Source: CAZKFG01 sp964551985
GTDB lineage: Bacteria; Bacillota; Negativicutes; Acidaminococcales; JAISLQ01
Reading direction: 5' to 3'
Length of the DNA stretch: 8,379 nucleotides
NCBI GenBank assembly: GCA_964551985.1
Contig: CAZKFG010000072.1
Span: 1-8,379 of the forward strand
The notes under the pieces were generated by a model, which saw only the letters and a list, made by a program, of their open reading frames with translations, did no database searches and had not been told where the DNA came from. This document shows, one piece after another, positions 1 through 5,625 of this stretch; positions within the stretch are counted from its first letter, which is position 1, and every line of letters starts with the position of its first letter. Both the position numbers and the translations under genes were made by a program.

Positions 1-1
1 C

Positions 2-130
2 CCTATAATGGCTTCGGCTGCCAAAATAGTAATAGCAGAAATAGAAGAGCTAGTAGAAGTAGGGGAACTTTTTCCTGATGAAATAATAACCCCATCAGTA
101 TTTGTAGATTATCTTGTACTTAGCACATAA
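2..130 (+). CDS. atoD: CoA-transferase subunit alpha, 3' end only (partial)
   Basis: The frame is open from the left edge and encodes the last 42 residues of a class I CoA-transferase alpha subunit, ending at TAA 128-130. The C-terminal pattern PIMASAAKIVIAEIEELV, then VGEL, PDEI and a closing FVDY is typical of AtoD/CtfA/ScoA proteins. The alpha subunit binds CoA and pairs with the beta subunit, which starts 12 nt downstream, so the two are certainly one operon. The start and most of the protein lie outside the window. The symbol is given at family level: acetate/acetoacetate, butyrate and succinate CoA-transferases cannot be told apart from this tail. Isoleucine is mostly ATA, as in the next gene. 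Confidence 0.9.
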   Translation, partial: PIMASAAKIVIAEIEELVEVGELFPDEIITPSVFVDYLVLST

Positions 131-142
131 AGGGGGACAAAA

Positions 143-796
143 ATGGACACAAAAGAAAAAATAGCTCGTCGTGTAGCACAGGAATTTAAAGACGGAGACT
201 ATGTGAACCTTGGCATTGGTATACCAACATTGGTATCAAATTATCTGCCTGCCTCAGTAGAAATAATTTTGCAATCGGAAAATGGATTTATAGGGGTAGG
301 ACCAGCACCAAAAGAAGGATTGGAAAATAAAGACATTGTAAACGCTGGTGGTCAGCCTGTAACAATGATTACTGGAGCAGCATGCTTTGACAGTGCTACA
401 GCCTTTGGCATAATACGTGGAGGGCACCTTGTGGCGACAGTTCTTGGCGCACTTGAAGTAGACCAAGAAGGCAATCTCGCAAACTGGATAATTCCAGGCA
501 AAAAAGTCCCTGGAATGGGAGGTGCAATGGATCTTGTAGTGGGAGCAGAAAAAGTAATAGTAGCTATGGAACACACTGCCAATGGAACGTACAAAATACT
601 CGAAAAATGCACACTGCCACTAACGGCGGAAAAAGAAGTAGATCTGATAATAACAGATATAGCAGTAATACAGGTAACAAACACAGGTCTTGTATTAAAA
701 GAAATAGCACCAGATGTGACGGTTGAACAAGTAAAAAAAGCAACACAAGCAAGATTAATAGTATCTGATGATTTGAAAACTATTAATTGGCACTAA
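143..796 (+). CDS. atoA: CoA-transferase subunit beta (acetate/3-oxoacid type)
   Basis: This is the complete beta subunit (217 aa, normal for the family) of a class I CoA-transferase. The enzyme moves CoA between acyl-CoAs and free acids such as acetate, acetoacetate or butyrate through a glutamyl-CoA thioester. Visible marks are the N-terminal GIGIPTLV near residue 24, the catalytic SENG motif at 45-48 with Glu46 as the nucleophile, and the glycine-rich PGMGGAMDLVVGA segment near residue 125. The ATG has an AGGGGG ribosome site at 131-136, 6 nt upstream. It follows the alpha subunit by 12 nt and the two must form one heteromeric enzyme. In the cytoplasm it would serve short-chain fatty acid or ketone-body interconversion in an anaerobe. 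Substrate choice cannot be read from sequence, so ctfB or scoB would be equally fair names. Codons ending in A (ATA, GTA, ACA) are much commoner than in the genes at the right end. Confidence 0.93.
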   Translation: MDTKEKIARRVAQEFKDGDYVNLGIGIPTLVSNYLPASVEIILQSENGFIGVGPAPKEGLENKDIVNAGGQPVTMITGAACFDSATAFGIIRGGHLVATVLGALEVDQEGNLANWIIPGKKVPGMGGAMDLVVGAEKVIVAMEHTANGTYKILEKCTLPLTAEKEVDLIITDIAVIQVTNTGLVLKEIAPDVTVEQVKKATQARLIVSDDLKTINWH

Positions 797-998
797 GTTT
801 TTTCGGATTGAAAAAATAATATAAAAAGTATTCATAGAATATGCTAAGCAAAAATCTTACCAAACAATTGCACCCGAACATTAAGCGCTATGATATAAAC
901 TAGTGCAGATAATTATATATTAATTAGCAACATATGCAGTATGAATTATCGTGTTAAGCAATCTTATGAATAAATAAAAAATATGGCGTATCATAGCA

Positions 999-1199
999 TT
1001 GATGTCAACTAGAGAAGATTTGGTAGCTATTTTTCATAAGCCTGTTTGCAAACTTAATAAAACTATTATTTATACTGTTTCTAAAAATAATGTTATATAT
1101 TCTTATCTTTTATTTGTTTGCTTTTTTAGTGTTTATCTAATACAATATTGGTATTCAAATAGAAAAGGAAAAAAAGATGTTATCAAAATGAAAAAATAA
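999..1199 (+). CDS. Doubtful small single-pass membrane protein ORF
   Basis: This is a short frame of 66 codons starting at TTG 999, or 65 from the adjacent ATG at 1002. Residues 32-52 are strongly hydrophobic and aromatic (VIYSYLLFVCFFSVYLIQYWY). A lysine-rich tail follows (RKGKKDVIKMKK), as expected of a single membrane helix with a cytoplasmic basic end. No Shine-Dalgarno sequence precedes either start, and I recognise no family. In its favour, an intrinsic terminator follows 65 nt after the stop. Against it are the poor start, its place in a gene-poor AT-rich region where hydrophobic frames arise by chance, and the lack of a convincing promoter. It could be a remnant of a longer gene. Confidence 0.2.
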   Translation: MMSTREDLVAIFHKPVCKLNKTIIYTVSKNNVIYSYLLFVCFFSVYLIQYWYSNRKGKKDVIKMKK

Positions 1200-1263
1200 G
1201 TTTTTGTTTTTTGGCAGAGAAGTAAATGCTTTGCCTAAAAATGGCTGGTTTATTTAGCTAGTA

Positions 1264-1296
1264 AAAAAACAGATTTCTATATCGAAATCTGTTTTT
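1264..1296. terminator. Intrinsic terminator, probably bidirectional
   Basis: There is a perfect 13-bp stem, with arms at 1265-1277 (AAAAACAGATTTC) and 1284-1296 (GAAATCTGTTTTT) around a 6-nt loop. It has a run of T on the right and of A on the left, so it could end transcripts from either side. No confident gene lies immediately on either side. On the plus strand it would stop a transcript covering 800-1260. Confidence 0.75.
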
Positions 1297-1337
1297 ATGT
1301 TTCATGTTTATGTTGGAATACAAAAAATTAATTGAAC

Positions 1338-1370
1338 AAAAAAAAGCCACTGGTTATTTTTTCCAGTAGC
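1338..1370 (-). terminator. Minus-strand intrinsic terminator-like hairpin
   Basis: Read on the minus strand, arms GCTACTGG (1370-1363) and CCAGTGGC (1353-1346) form an 8-bp stem with one U-G wobble and a 9-nt loop, followed at once by eight T (1345-1338). On the plus strand the wobble becomes a C-A mismatch and no T-run follows. The structure is therefore oriented for leftward transcription. No minus-strand gene is visible upstream of it (1371-1855). Confidence 0.6.
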
Positions 1371-1624
1371 AAACACAAAAATATTGAATTTTAAAGGTAC
1401 TTATATCATGGCACAACATAATTGAAAATGCAAGAGGTTTGAAAATGAAAAAATATAAGCTTAAAAGTCTTATTTGGTATACTTAGAGCGTTTATAGATT
1501 TAAAAACAGAGTATAAAATAATTAGTTATATTTTTAAGATTTTTCTAAATGAATAATAAGGTAGTTTTAAGCTACATTAGAGATTGAAAAATTGCACAGT
1601 TATAATAAAAATAAGTAATCAATA

Positions 1625-1698
1625 AACCCACCTACATGTGTAGGTGGGTTAGCGCTCCTGGCGGAGCAAAAAGATATCGGCTCATCAATATCTTTTTT
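1625..1698. repeat. Compact three-hairpin element
   Basis: Three adjacent stem-loops fill 74 nt. The first has 12-bp GC-rich arms AACCCACCTACA (1625-1636) and TGTAGGTGGGTT (1639-1650), with 11 bp and a 4-nt loop if sterically relaxed. The second is GCTCC-TGGC-GGAGC (1654-1667). The third has a 10-bp stem AAAAAGATAT/ATATCTTTTT (1668-1677 and 1688-1697). The GC-rich centre stands out sharply from the AT-rich surroundings. Candidate explanations are a subterminal palindrome of an IS200/IS605-type element or related MITE, a small structured RNA, or a leader of the gene at 1856. Nothing in the window decides between them. Confidence 0.5.
1668..1698 (+). terminator. Possible plus-strand terminator (third hairpin of the element)
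   Basis: The 10-bp AT-rich stem ends in six T (1693-1698), so it can act as a factor-independent terminator for a plus-strand RNA that would carry the two GC-rich hairpins before it. The stem contains only two G-C pairs, counting both ends, and the loop is 10 nt, so its efficiency is uncertain. Confidence 0.4.
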
Positions 1699-1715
1699 AA
1701 TATAACATTAGTCAA
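1687..1715 (-). promoter_or_regulatory. Weak candidate minus-strand promoter
   Basis: On the minus strand, TTGACT (1715-1710, five of six matches to TTGACA) is followed after 17 nt by GATATT (1692-1687, four of six matches to TATAAT). Transcription would begin near 1680 and run leftward through the GC-rich hairpins, possibly to the terminator at 1338. Such matches are common by chance in AT-rich DNA. Confidence 0.25.
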
Positions 1716-1760
1716 ACGAAAAATCAAGCTTTAAATAATCAATAATAAACTTATATTAGT

Positions 1761-1776
1761 TTGATATATTTATCAA
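1761..1776. repeat. Short inverted repeat upstream of the HEAT-like gene
   Basis: TTGATA and TATCAA form perfect 6-nt inverted arms around TATT, about 80 nt before the ATG at 1856. It could be an operator half-site pair. It is AT-only apart from one G-C pair, and chance is a serious alternative. Confidence 0.2.
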
Positions 1777-1855
1777 TATATGGGGAATATATATTTTATC
1801 TTGTTTAAAAGTGTGTTATCATATTAACTAGAAATTTTTATATAGGTGATACAAA

Positions 1856-2305
1856 ATGAATTTAGAATTTATTGTAGATAGACTTTATGGCCAAGATAAT
1901 GCTAAATCTTTTGAGTTTTTAAAATATTTAGAAAAGCTATCAAATACATCTAATGAAATTTATCCTTATCTGAAATTGTTTGTTGATATGCTAGGTAGTG
2001 AAAGATATGTAGTTAGGGTAAGAGGTTTTAGATTATTTTGTAAACAGGCCAAATGGGACAGTCAAAATATAATAAATGAGAATATTGTTAAGGCTTTGAT
2101 TATTTTAAATGATGAAAAACCTACAGCGGTAAGGCAAGCTCTAGTGGCACTTAAAGAAGTGATTATACATAAAAAAGAATTAATAGTTGAGATTGAAAAG
2201 AGCATTTTAGCAATTGATTATTTAAAATACAAAGATAGTATGCACGATTTGATTGCTAGAGATATACGAAATCTTTTGCTTGTAATACATGAACAAAAAA
2301 GCTAA
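1856..2305 (+). CDS. Small HEAT/SufBD-like helical-repeat protein
   Basis: This 149-aa soluble, all-helical protein resembles the short clostridial proteins often labelled SufBD or HEAT-repeat domain proteins. Despite that label they are not known Fe-S scaffolds. Repeat-like helical pairs are visible at about residues 15-45, 48-66 (RYVVRVRGFRLFCKQAKW) and 85-102 (DEKPTAVRQALVALKEVI). In each of the last two a short turn leads into a helix with an Arg near its start, as in HEAT repeats. There is no signal peptide or membrane span. The ATG is preceded by AGGTGA at 1844-1849, 6 nt away. It sits alone: the gene downstream has its own promoter, and a long non-coding stretch lies upstream. Such proteins usually bind other proteins, but the partner is unknown and I assign no specific function. 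Confidence 0.75.
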   Translation: MNLEFIVDRLYGQDNAKSFEFLKYLEKLSNTSNEIYPYLKLFVDMLGSERYVVRVRGFRLFCKQAKWDSQNIINENIVKALIILNDEKPTAVRQALVALKEVIIHKKELIVEIEKSILAIDYLKYKDSMHDLIARDIRNLLLVIHEQKS

Positions 2306-2342
2306 TCTAATGTTTGGTAAATGTAATTAGTAGTGATAATTT

Positions 2343-2371
2343 TTGTTTTTGGGCTTGAAAAATGGTATAAT
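2343..2371 (+). promoter_or_regulatory. Sigma-70-type promoter for the OmpH-flavoprotein unit
   Basis: A perfect TATAAT -10 box (2366-2371) lies 17 nt after TTGTTT (2343-2348, four of six matches to TTGACA). Initiation would fall near 2378, giving a very short leader that contains the AGGAG site at 2385-2389 before the TTG start at 2398. Confidence 0.65.
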
Positions 2372-2397
2372 AAATAAAAGTTAAAGGAGATATATAG

Positions 2398-3249
2398 TTG
2401 AAAAGAATATTATTTGTAATTGCAATTTTATGTTTATCAATGTTGACCCAAGCTTGTTTGGGTGCTAAGGAAAAGATAGGTATTGTTGATAAAAATAAAG
2501 TTTTACAACAAAGTAAATACTACCAACAAGTTCAAGAAATAGAGCAGAAATTAGCTTTATTAGAAGAAAAATTATCTGTGCAAAGAGCGCAAAGTCAAGA
2601 AAAGCTTTTGACTAAAGAGCAGGAATTAAACGAAAAAATGCAAACAACTATGAATGCTAAATTAAAAGAAAAGCAAGATGAGTTGCAAAATAAAATAGCT
2701 GAAAATAATAAAGAGTTTTTAGAAGGCAAACAAAAAGAAATGCAAAGCTTTGTTCAAGAACAAAACCAGCAGTTTAATAGCAAAATAGAACAATATAATA
2801 AGCAAAGTAATAATAGTGCTATCACGCAAGCACAAATAAAGCAAATGCAAGATGAGCTTGATGCACAAAAACTACAAATAGAGCAAAAAATAAAAGATAA
2901 AGATCAAGAGATTTTAAAACAAATAGAAGATAAACTTTCTGCTGAGCGTGCAGAAGCTGGTCATGAGCTTGATAGTTATCTTTTAAGTGAACGAGATAAA
3001 ATGCAAGAGCAAATGAAAAAAGAGTTTGATGACTATGCACAAAGTATCCTGGGTACAGATGAGGTGCAAAAGAATCAACTTGAAAAACAACATCAAGAAC
3101 TTATAGCAAACGTTGGTAAAAAAATAGATGACATAATTAATAACATTGCAAAGCAAAAGGATATATCTGTAATCTTTAATCAAGTTGTGGCAAATGTTCA
3201 AGCAATAGATTTAAATAAAGAGGTTGTAGAAGCTTTAAATAAACAATAA
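2398..3249 (+). CDS. OmpH/Skp-family periplasmic coiled-coil protein, long form
   Basis: This is a likely exported chaperone-like protein of the OmpH (Skp) family, which holds unfolded outer-membrane proteins in the periplasm. Translation starts at TTG 2398, fixed by AGGAG at 2385-2389 with 8-nt spacing. Residues 1-23 form a signal peptide (basic MKR, then a hydrophobic core). Cys20 in LTQAC gives a poor lipobox, so it is either cleaved near 22-23 or possibly lipidated. The mature start, KIGIVDKNKVLQQS (residues 26-39), matches the OmpH head strand. Residues 41-215 are almost entirely Gln/Glu/Lys-rich coiled coil. The C-terminal part, IAKQKDISVIFNQVV then LNKEVVEALNKQ (250-283), matches the closing head of OmpH. 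At 283 aa it is far longer than Skp (about 160 aa), the extra length being in the coiled-coil arms. Its presence argues for a diderm cell. The flavoprotein gene follows after 14 nt. Confidence 0.85.
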   Translation: MKRILFVIAILCLSMLTQACLGAKEKIGIVDKNKVLQQSKYYQQVQEIEQKLALLEEKLSVQRAQSQEKLLTKEQELNEKMQTTMNAKLKEKQDELQNKIAENNKEFLEGKQKEMQSFVQEQNQQFNSKIEQYNKQSNNSAITQAQIKQMQDELDAQKLQIEQKIKDKDQEILKQIEDKLSAERAEAGHELDSYLLSERDKMQEQMKKEFDDYAQSILGTDEVQKNQLEKQHQELIANVGKKIDDIINNIAKQKDISVIFNQVVANVQAIDLNKEVVEALNKQ

Positions 3250-3263
3250 AGCGAGGTTGAGGT

Positions 3264-4634
3264 ATGGTGGAATATGATGTTGCTATAGTCGGTGCTGGAC
3301 CTGCGGCAATTTTTTGTGCATATGAACTTGCACAAAAAAATCCTCGAATTAAGGTAGTAATGATTGAAGAGGGAGTAGATGTATATTCAAGAAGTTGTCC
3401 AATTATAGAAAAAAAAGTGCAAAAATGTATAAACTGTAAGGTGTGCAGTGTGATGCATGGCTTTGGCGGAGCAGGCGCATTTTCTGATGGCAAATATAAC
3501 TTAACAACAAAATTTGGTGGATGGTTGACAGATTATTTTAGTAATGAACTTACTATGGAGCTTATCAATTATGTTGACAAGATAAATTTGCAATTTGGGG
3601 CCCCGAGAGAACTTTTCAGCTCGCACGACAGCGATATTGCTAAAAAAGCACTGGAATATGATTTGCACTTACTAGAAGCTAAAGTGCGCCATTTAGGAAC
3701 AGAAAATAATTTGAATATACTTAAAAAAATTTATGAATACCTTAAAGATAAAATGGAAATACGTTTTAATTCTAAAGTAGAAGAAATAACTCCTAATGAA
3801 GAATTTTTATTAACTTTAGCTAATGGTGATAAAATAAAAAGCAAGTATCTTGTTGTGGCGCCAGGAAGAGCAGGATCGCAGTGGTTTAGCGAACAATGCG
3901 AAAAATTACAATTGCCACTTCAGAGCAATCAAGTAGATATAGGCGTTAGAGTAGAAGTGCCAGCGGAAATATTAAAACATATAACAGATAGAGTATTTGA
4001 AGCAAAACTTGTTTATATAACAAAACAATATGGCGATTTTGTGCGTACTTTTTGCATGAATCCTTGCGGCTATGTTGTAACAGAAAATACTGATGGTATT
4101 ATAACTGTCAATGGTCATAGCTATCACGATAAAAATCTTCAAAGTCAAAATACTAATTTTGCTATTTTGGTTAGCAATAAATTTACTTATCCTTTTAATC
4201 AGCCTTTACAATATGGTAAGAAAATAGCCTCATTTTCTAATATGCTCGGTGGCGGAATTATTATGCAGCGTTTTGGTGACTTGATAAAAGGTCGCAGAAC
4301 TTCACAGCGGCGTATGGAAAAAAGTTTTCTGGAACCGACACTTGATGCGACACCAGGTGATTTGAGTCTTGTGCTACCCAAAAGGCATATGGACAACATT
4401 ATTGAGATGATTTACGCACTGGATAAAATTGCACCTGGCATGAAAAATGACGATACTCTTTTATATGGTGTGGAAGTAAAGTTTTATAGTTCGAGGCTAC
4501 AACTAGACAACAATATGCAAACTAAAATACCAAAAATGTTCGCCATTGGCGATGGAGCAGGTGTTACAAGAGGTTTGGCACAGGCTAGTGCTAGTGGCGT
4601 GTATGTTGCAAGTTTGCTTGCGAAAAATATTTAA
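3264..4634 (+). CDS. FAD-dependent dehydrogenase, COG2509-like
   Basis: This 456-aa cytoplasmic flavoprotein has a GAGPAA dinucleotide-binding loop at residues 10-15, following a beta strand, and the acidic end of strand two at Glu35-Glu36. Next comes a cysteine cluster (Cys45, then Cys55-X2-Cys58-X2-Cys61), the signature GFGGAGAFSDGK (66-77), and near the C-terminus GDGAGVTRG (429-437) with the following QASASGV, where FAD is normally closed in. This arrangement fits the uncharacterised FAD-dependent dehydrogenases (COG2509) of anaerobes. Their substrate is unknown to me. The cysteines could bind metal or an Fe-S cluster or be redox-active, but three cysteines so spaced plus a distant one is not a standard ferredoxin motif. 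The GCGAGG site (3251-3256) is 7 nt before the ATG. The gene is probably co-transcribed with the OmpH gene 14 nt upstream and ends before a strong terminator. Confidence 0.85.
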   Translation: MVEYDVAIVGAGPAAIFCAYELAQKNPRIKVVMIEEGVDVYSRSCPIIEKKVQKCINCKVCSVMHGFGGAGAFSDGKYNLTTKFGGWLTDYFSNELTMELINYVDKINLQFGAPRELFSSHDSDIAKKALEYDLHLLEAKVRHLGTENNLNILKKIYEYLKDKMEIRFNSKVEEITPNEEFLLTLANGDKIKSKYLVVAPGRAGSQWFSEQCEKLQLPLQSNQVDIGVRVEVPAEILKHITDRVFEAKLVYITKQYGDFVRTFCMNPCGYVVTENTDGIITVNGHSYHDKNLQSQNTNFAILVSNKFTYPFNQPLQYGKKIASFSNMLGGGIIMQRFGDLIKGRRTSQRRMEKSFLEPTLDATPGDLSLVLPKRHMDNIIEMIYALDKIAPGMKNDDTLLYGVEVKFYSSRLQLDNNMQTKIPKMFAIGDGAGVTRGLAQASASGVYVASLLAKNI

Positions 4635-4637
4635 ATT

Positions 4638-4678
4638 AAAAACCCTAGTCGATGATTTCCATCGATTAGGGTTTTTTT
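4638..4678. terminator. Strong bidirectional terminator between convergent genes
   Basis: Arms at 4638-4654 and 4660-4676 (core CCCTAGTCGATG and CATCGATTAGGG, one G-U wobble) form a 17-bp stem with a 5-nt loop. T-runs flank it on the right (4672-4678) and, read on the other strand, on the left. It lies just after the flavoprotein stop and 43 nt beyond the stop of the convergent minus-strand gene, so it likely ends both transcripts. Confidence 0.9.
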
Positions 4679-4720
4679 GTAAATCAATATCAAAGTATGT
4701 ATTAGGGGCTAAAGTAACTG

Positions 4721-5392
4721 CTATTTGACAGCCAATTTATAACTATTGTCAATTCTTCTGAAAATTTCTTGTGTTGGGACAGTTCCATCTAAGCAGATTG
4801 TAACCCAGTTGTTTTTGTTCATATGATAAGCAGGATAGTAGTTTTTATAGTCTATTAGAGTTTGGGCACTTTGCAGCTTGGTTCTTACATTTAATATGTT
4901 TATAATTTCATCAGAGTCAAAACCTAATTTTCTTTTGGATAGAACAAGTAATGCACCATACCATTTGCCAGTGTTTTTGCGTCTTAAAATTGCATTTTCA
5001 GGACTTTTAGCCCATAAAAATTCAGGCTGGTCATTGTAGGTATCATAAACATATTGAACTACTTTTTTAGCGTCATCACTTTTAAATATGTCTACTTCAA
5101 AGCATTTTTCAGCAATTTCTTGCAAAATAGCTTGATGAGTAGATCTGACAGAACCAACAAATATCCCTGTGGCGTTTGTTGTACGATGCAAGATGTATTC
5201 TTCATTTGATGCAATATCGATGAGTCTTGTACTAATGGTATCAGTAGTTGTTATCTCAACAAACATTTTAAATTGACCATCTATAATGGTCGTAGAATAA
5301 ATATATTTGCCTGCTTTTTCTTCAAATCCAAATGAAAGTAGTTTTGGCAAAGATAGTTTTTTGTTGTAAAAAAGTTTGTTTGTCTCATTCAT
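4721..5392 (-). CDS. Two-domain MmcQ/YjbR-family protein
   Basis: This 223-aa soluble protein has a C-terminal half (about 105-221) that is a typical MmcQ/YjbR domain: FLWAKSPENAILRR, then KWYGALLVLSK near 143-153, YYPAYHMNKNNWVTICLDG (185-203) and a closing helix EIFRRIDNSYKLA. YjbR proteins have a CyaY-like double-wing fold and are often called DNA-binding, but biochemical proof is thin. The N-terminal about 100 residues (DGQFKMFVEI, EEYILHR, IFVGSVR) form a second domain that I recall from clostridial relatives of this length, so this is probably the family's normal form rather than a new fusion. The ATG at 5392 is bounded upstream by an in-frame TAG and has no Shine-Dalgarno sequence (only A/T precedes it). 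It starts 14 nt after the stop of a well-initiated 29-codon ORF, which suggests translation is coupled to that ORF. Confidence 0.85.
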   Translation of the reverse strand: MNETNKLFYNKKLSLPKLLSFGFEEKAGKYIYSTTIIDGQFKMFVEITTTDTISTRLIDIASNEEYILHRTTNATGIFVGSVRSTHQAILQEIAEKCFEVDIFKSDDAKKVVQYVYDTYNDQPEFLWAKSPENAILRRKNTGKWYGALLVLSKRKLGFDSDEIINILNVRTKLQSAQTLIDYKNYYPAYHMNKNNWVTICLDGTVPTQEIFRRIDNSYKLAVK

Positions 5393-5406
5393 AATATATT
5401 TTTTTA

Positions 5407-5496
5407 TTAGCTAGGGAAAAAGTTTTCCCAGCAGATGTATACGATGAAAAGTGTACTAGCAAGTAGTAAGACGATATCGCCAAAATATTTTTCCAT
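5407..5496 (-). CDS. 29-residue single-span membrane peptide, upstream of the YjbR gene
   Basis: On the minus strand, ATG at 5496-5494 opens a 29-codon frame ending at TAA 5409-5407. The peptide begins MEKYFGDIVLLLASTLFIVY and ends ICWENFFPS, which makes one hydrophobic helix (about residues 8-22) with short polar ends. The initiation signal is among the best in the window: AGGAGGAG at 5510-5503, 6 nt before the ATG, with a plausible promoter just upstream. The gene for the MmcQ/YjbR protein starts 14 nt after its stop and has no ribosome site of its own. The ORF may be a real small membrane protein, a leader peptide that delivers ribosomes to the downstream gene, or both. I recognise no family. 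KdpF- or CydX-like subunits have similar size, but no matching partner genes are present. Confidence 0.65.
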   Translation of the reverse strand: MEKYFGDIVLLLASTLFIVYICWENFFPS

Positions 5497-5518
5497 TTTT
5501 TGCTCCTCCTAGTTATTT

Positions 5519-5546
5519 AGTATAAAGTTTTTTGTCTAAAAAGCAA
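5519..5546 (-). promoter_or_regulatory. Candidate promoter for the micro-ORF and YjbR gene
   Basis: On the minus strand, TTGCTT (5546-5541) and TATACT (5524-5519, five of six matches to TATAAT) are 16 nt apart. The -10 box ends 8 nt before the AGGAGGAG site of the micro-ORF, so initiation would give a nearly leaderless start with the ribosome site close to the RNA 5' end. Confidence 0.5.
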
Positions 5547-5574
5547 TATAAATGTGAATGTTTTGTAAATTTTG

Positions 5575-5603
5575 CTGAAAGATGAAAAAAAATACTTTAT
5601 AAT
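5575..5603 (+). promoter_or_regulatory. Promoter for the two-component operon
   Basis: A perfect TATAAT (5598-5603) lies 17 nt after CTGAAA (5575-5580, four of six matches to TTGACA). It is divergent from the minus-strand promoter at 5519-5546, so the segment 5519-5603 is a shared control region where an autoregulating response regulator could act on both sides. I see no clear OmpR-type direct repeat there. Confidence 0.6.
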
Positions 5604-5604
5604 A

Positions 5605-5625
5605 TAAAATAAATCCTTTATTTTA
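5605..5625 (+). repeat. Perfect AT-only inverted repeat in the regulator leader
   Basis: TAAAATAAA (5605-5613) and TTTATTTTA (5617-5625) are perfect 9-nt arms around TCC. They lie just downstream of the -10 box, and the last base of the right arm is the first A of the AGGAGG ribosome site (5625-5630). It could be an operator or a weak hairpin modulating initiation. Without G-C pairs the RNA stem would be unstable. Confidence 0.35.

Larger units (their letters stand above)
797..1855. other. Long AT-rich intergenic region (about 1.06 kb)
   Basis: No gene here is well supported. It holds, in order, a weak AT-only hairpin just after the CoA-transferase stop (798-816), a doubtful 65-66-codon ORF (999-1199), a small imperfect hairpin (1213-1235), a clear bidirectional terminator (1264-1296), a minus-strand terminator-like hairpin (1338-1370), a featureless AT-rich stretch of about 250 nt, a three-hairpin element (1625-1698), and a short inverted repeat (1761-1776) ahead of the next gene. 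A possible weak plus-strand promoter, TTGCAC at 868-873 with TATGAT at 889-894, has only a 15-nt spacer. The density of terminator-like structures without matching genes suggests a decayed locus, unrecognised small RNAs, or both. Confidence 0.6.

Noticed and set aside
254..684. Two minus-strand open frames of about 106-110 codons opposite the CoA-transferase beta gene
   Set aside because: They overlap a gene with clear catalytic motifs, have Cys/Ser-rich random-looking composition and no ribosome sites, so they are shadows of the real gene.
798..816. Hairpin TTTTTTC-GGATT-GAAAAAA after the CoA-transferase stop as a terminator
   Set aside because: The 7-bp stem has one G-C pair and no T-run follows, so I could not support it as an intrinsic terminator.
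1371..1480. Short minus-strand frame of about 40 codons ending inside the 1338-1370 hairpin
   Set aside because: It has no start codon with a ribosome site, no recognisable motif, and stops in frame just upstream.
1338..1700. A known structural RNA (RNase P, tmRNA or 6S) on the minus strand
   Set aside because: The length between the candidate promoter and terminator is suggestive, but none of the conserved core motifs of RNase P or tmRNA is visible, and the middle is plain AT-rich sequence.
1621..1700. CRISPR repeats
   Set aside because: The hairpins differ in sequence and there is no repeat-spacer periodicity or cas gene.
2822..3201. Minus-strand frames opposite the coiled-coil gene
   Set aside because: The biased Gln/Glu/Lys codons of the plus strand produce stop-free Phe/Leu-rich antisense frames. 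There is no start context or family likeness.
4546..4728. Plus-strand 60-codon frame across the flavoprotein end and terminator
   Set aside because: It overlaps the flavoprotein C-terminus in another frame and reads through the terminator hairpin, with no ribosome site.
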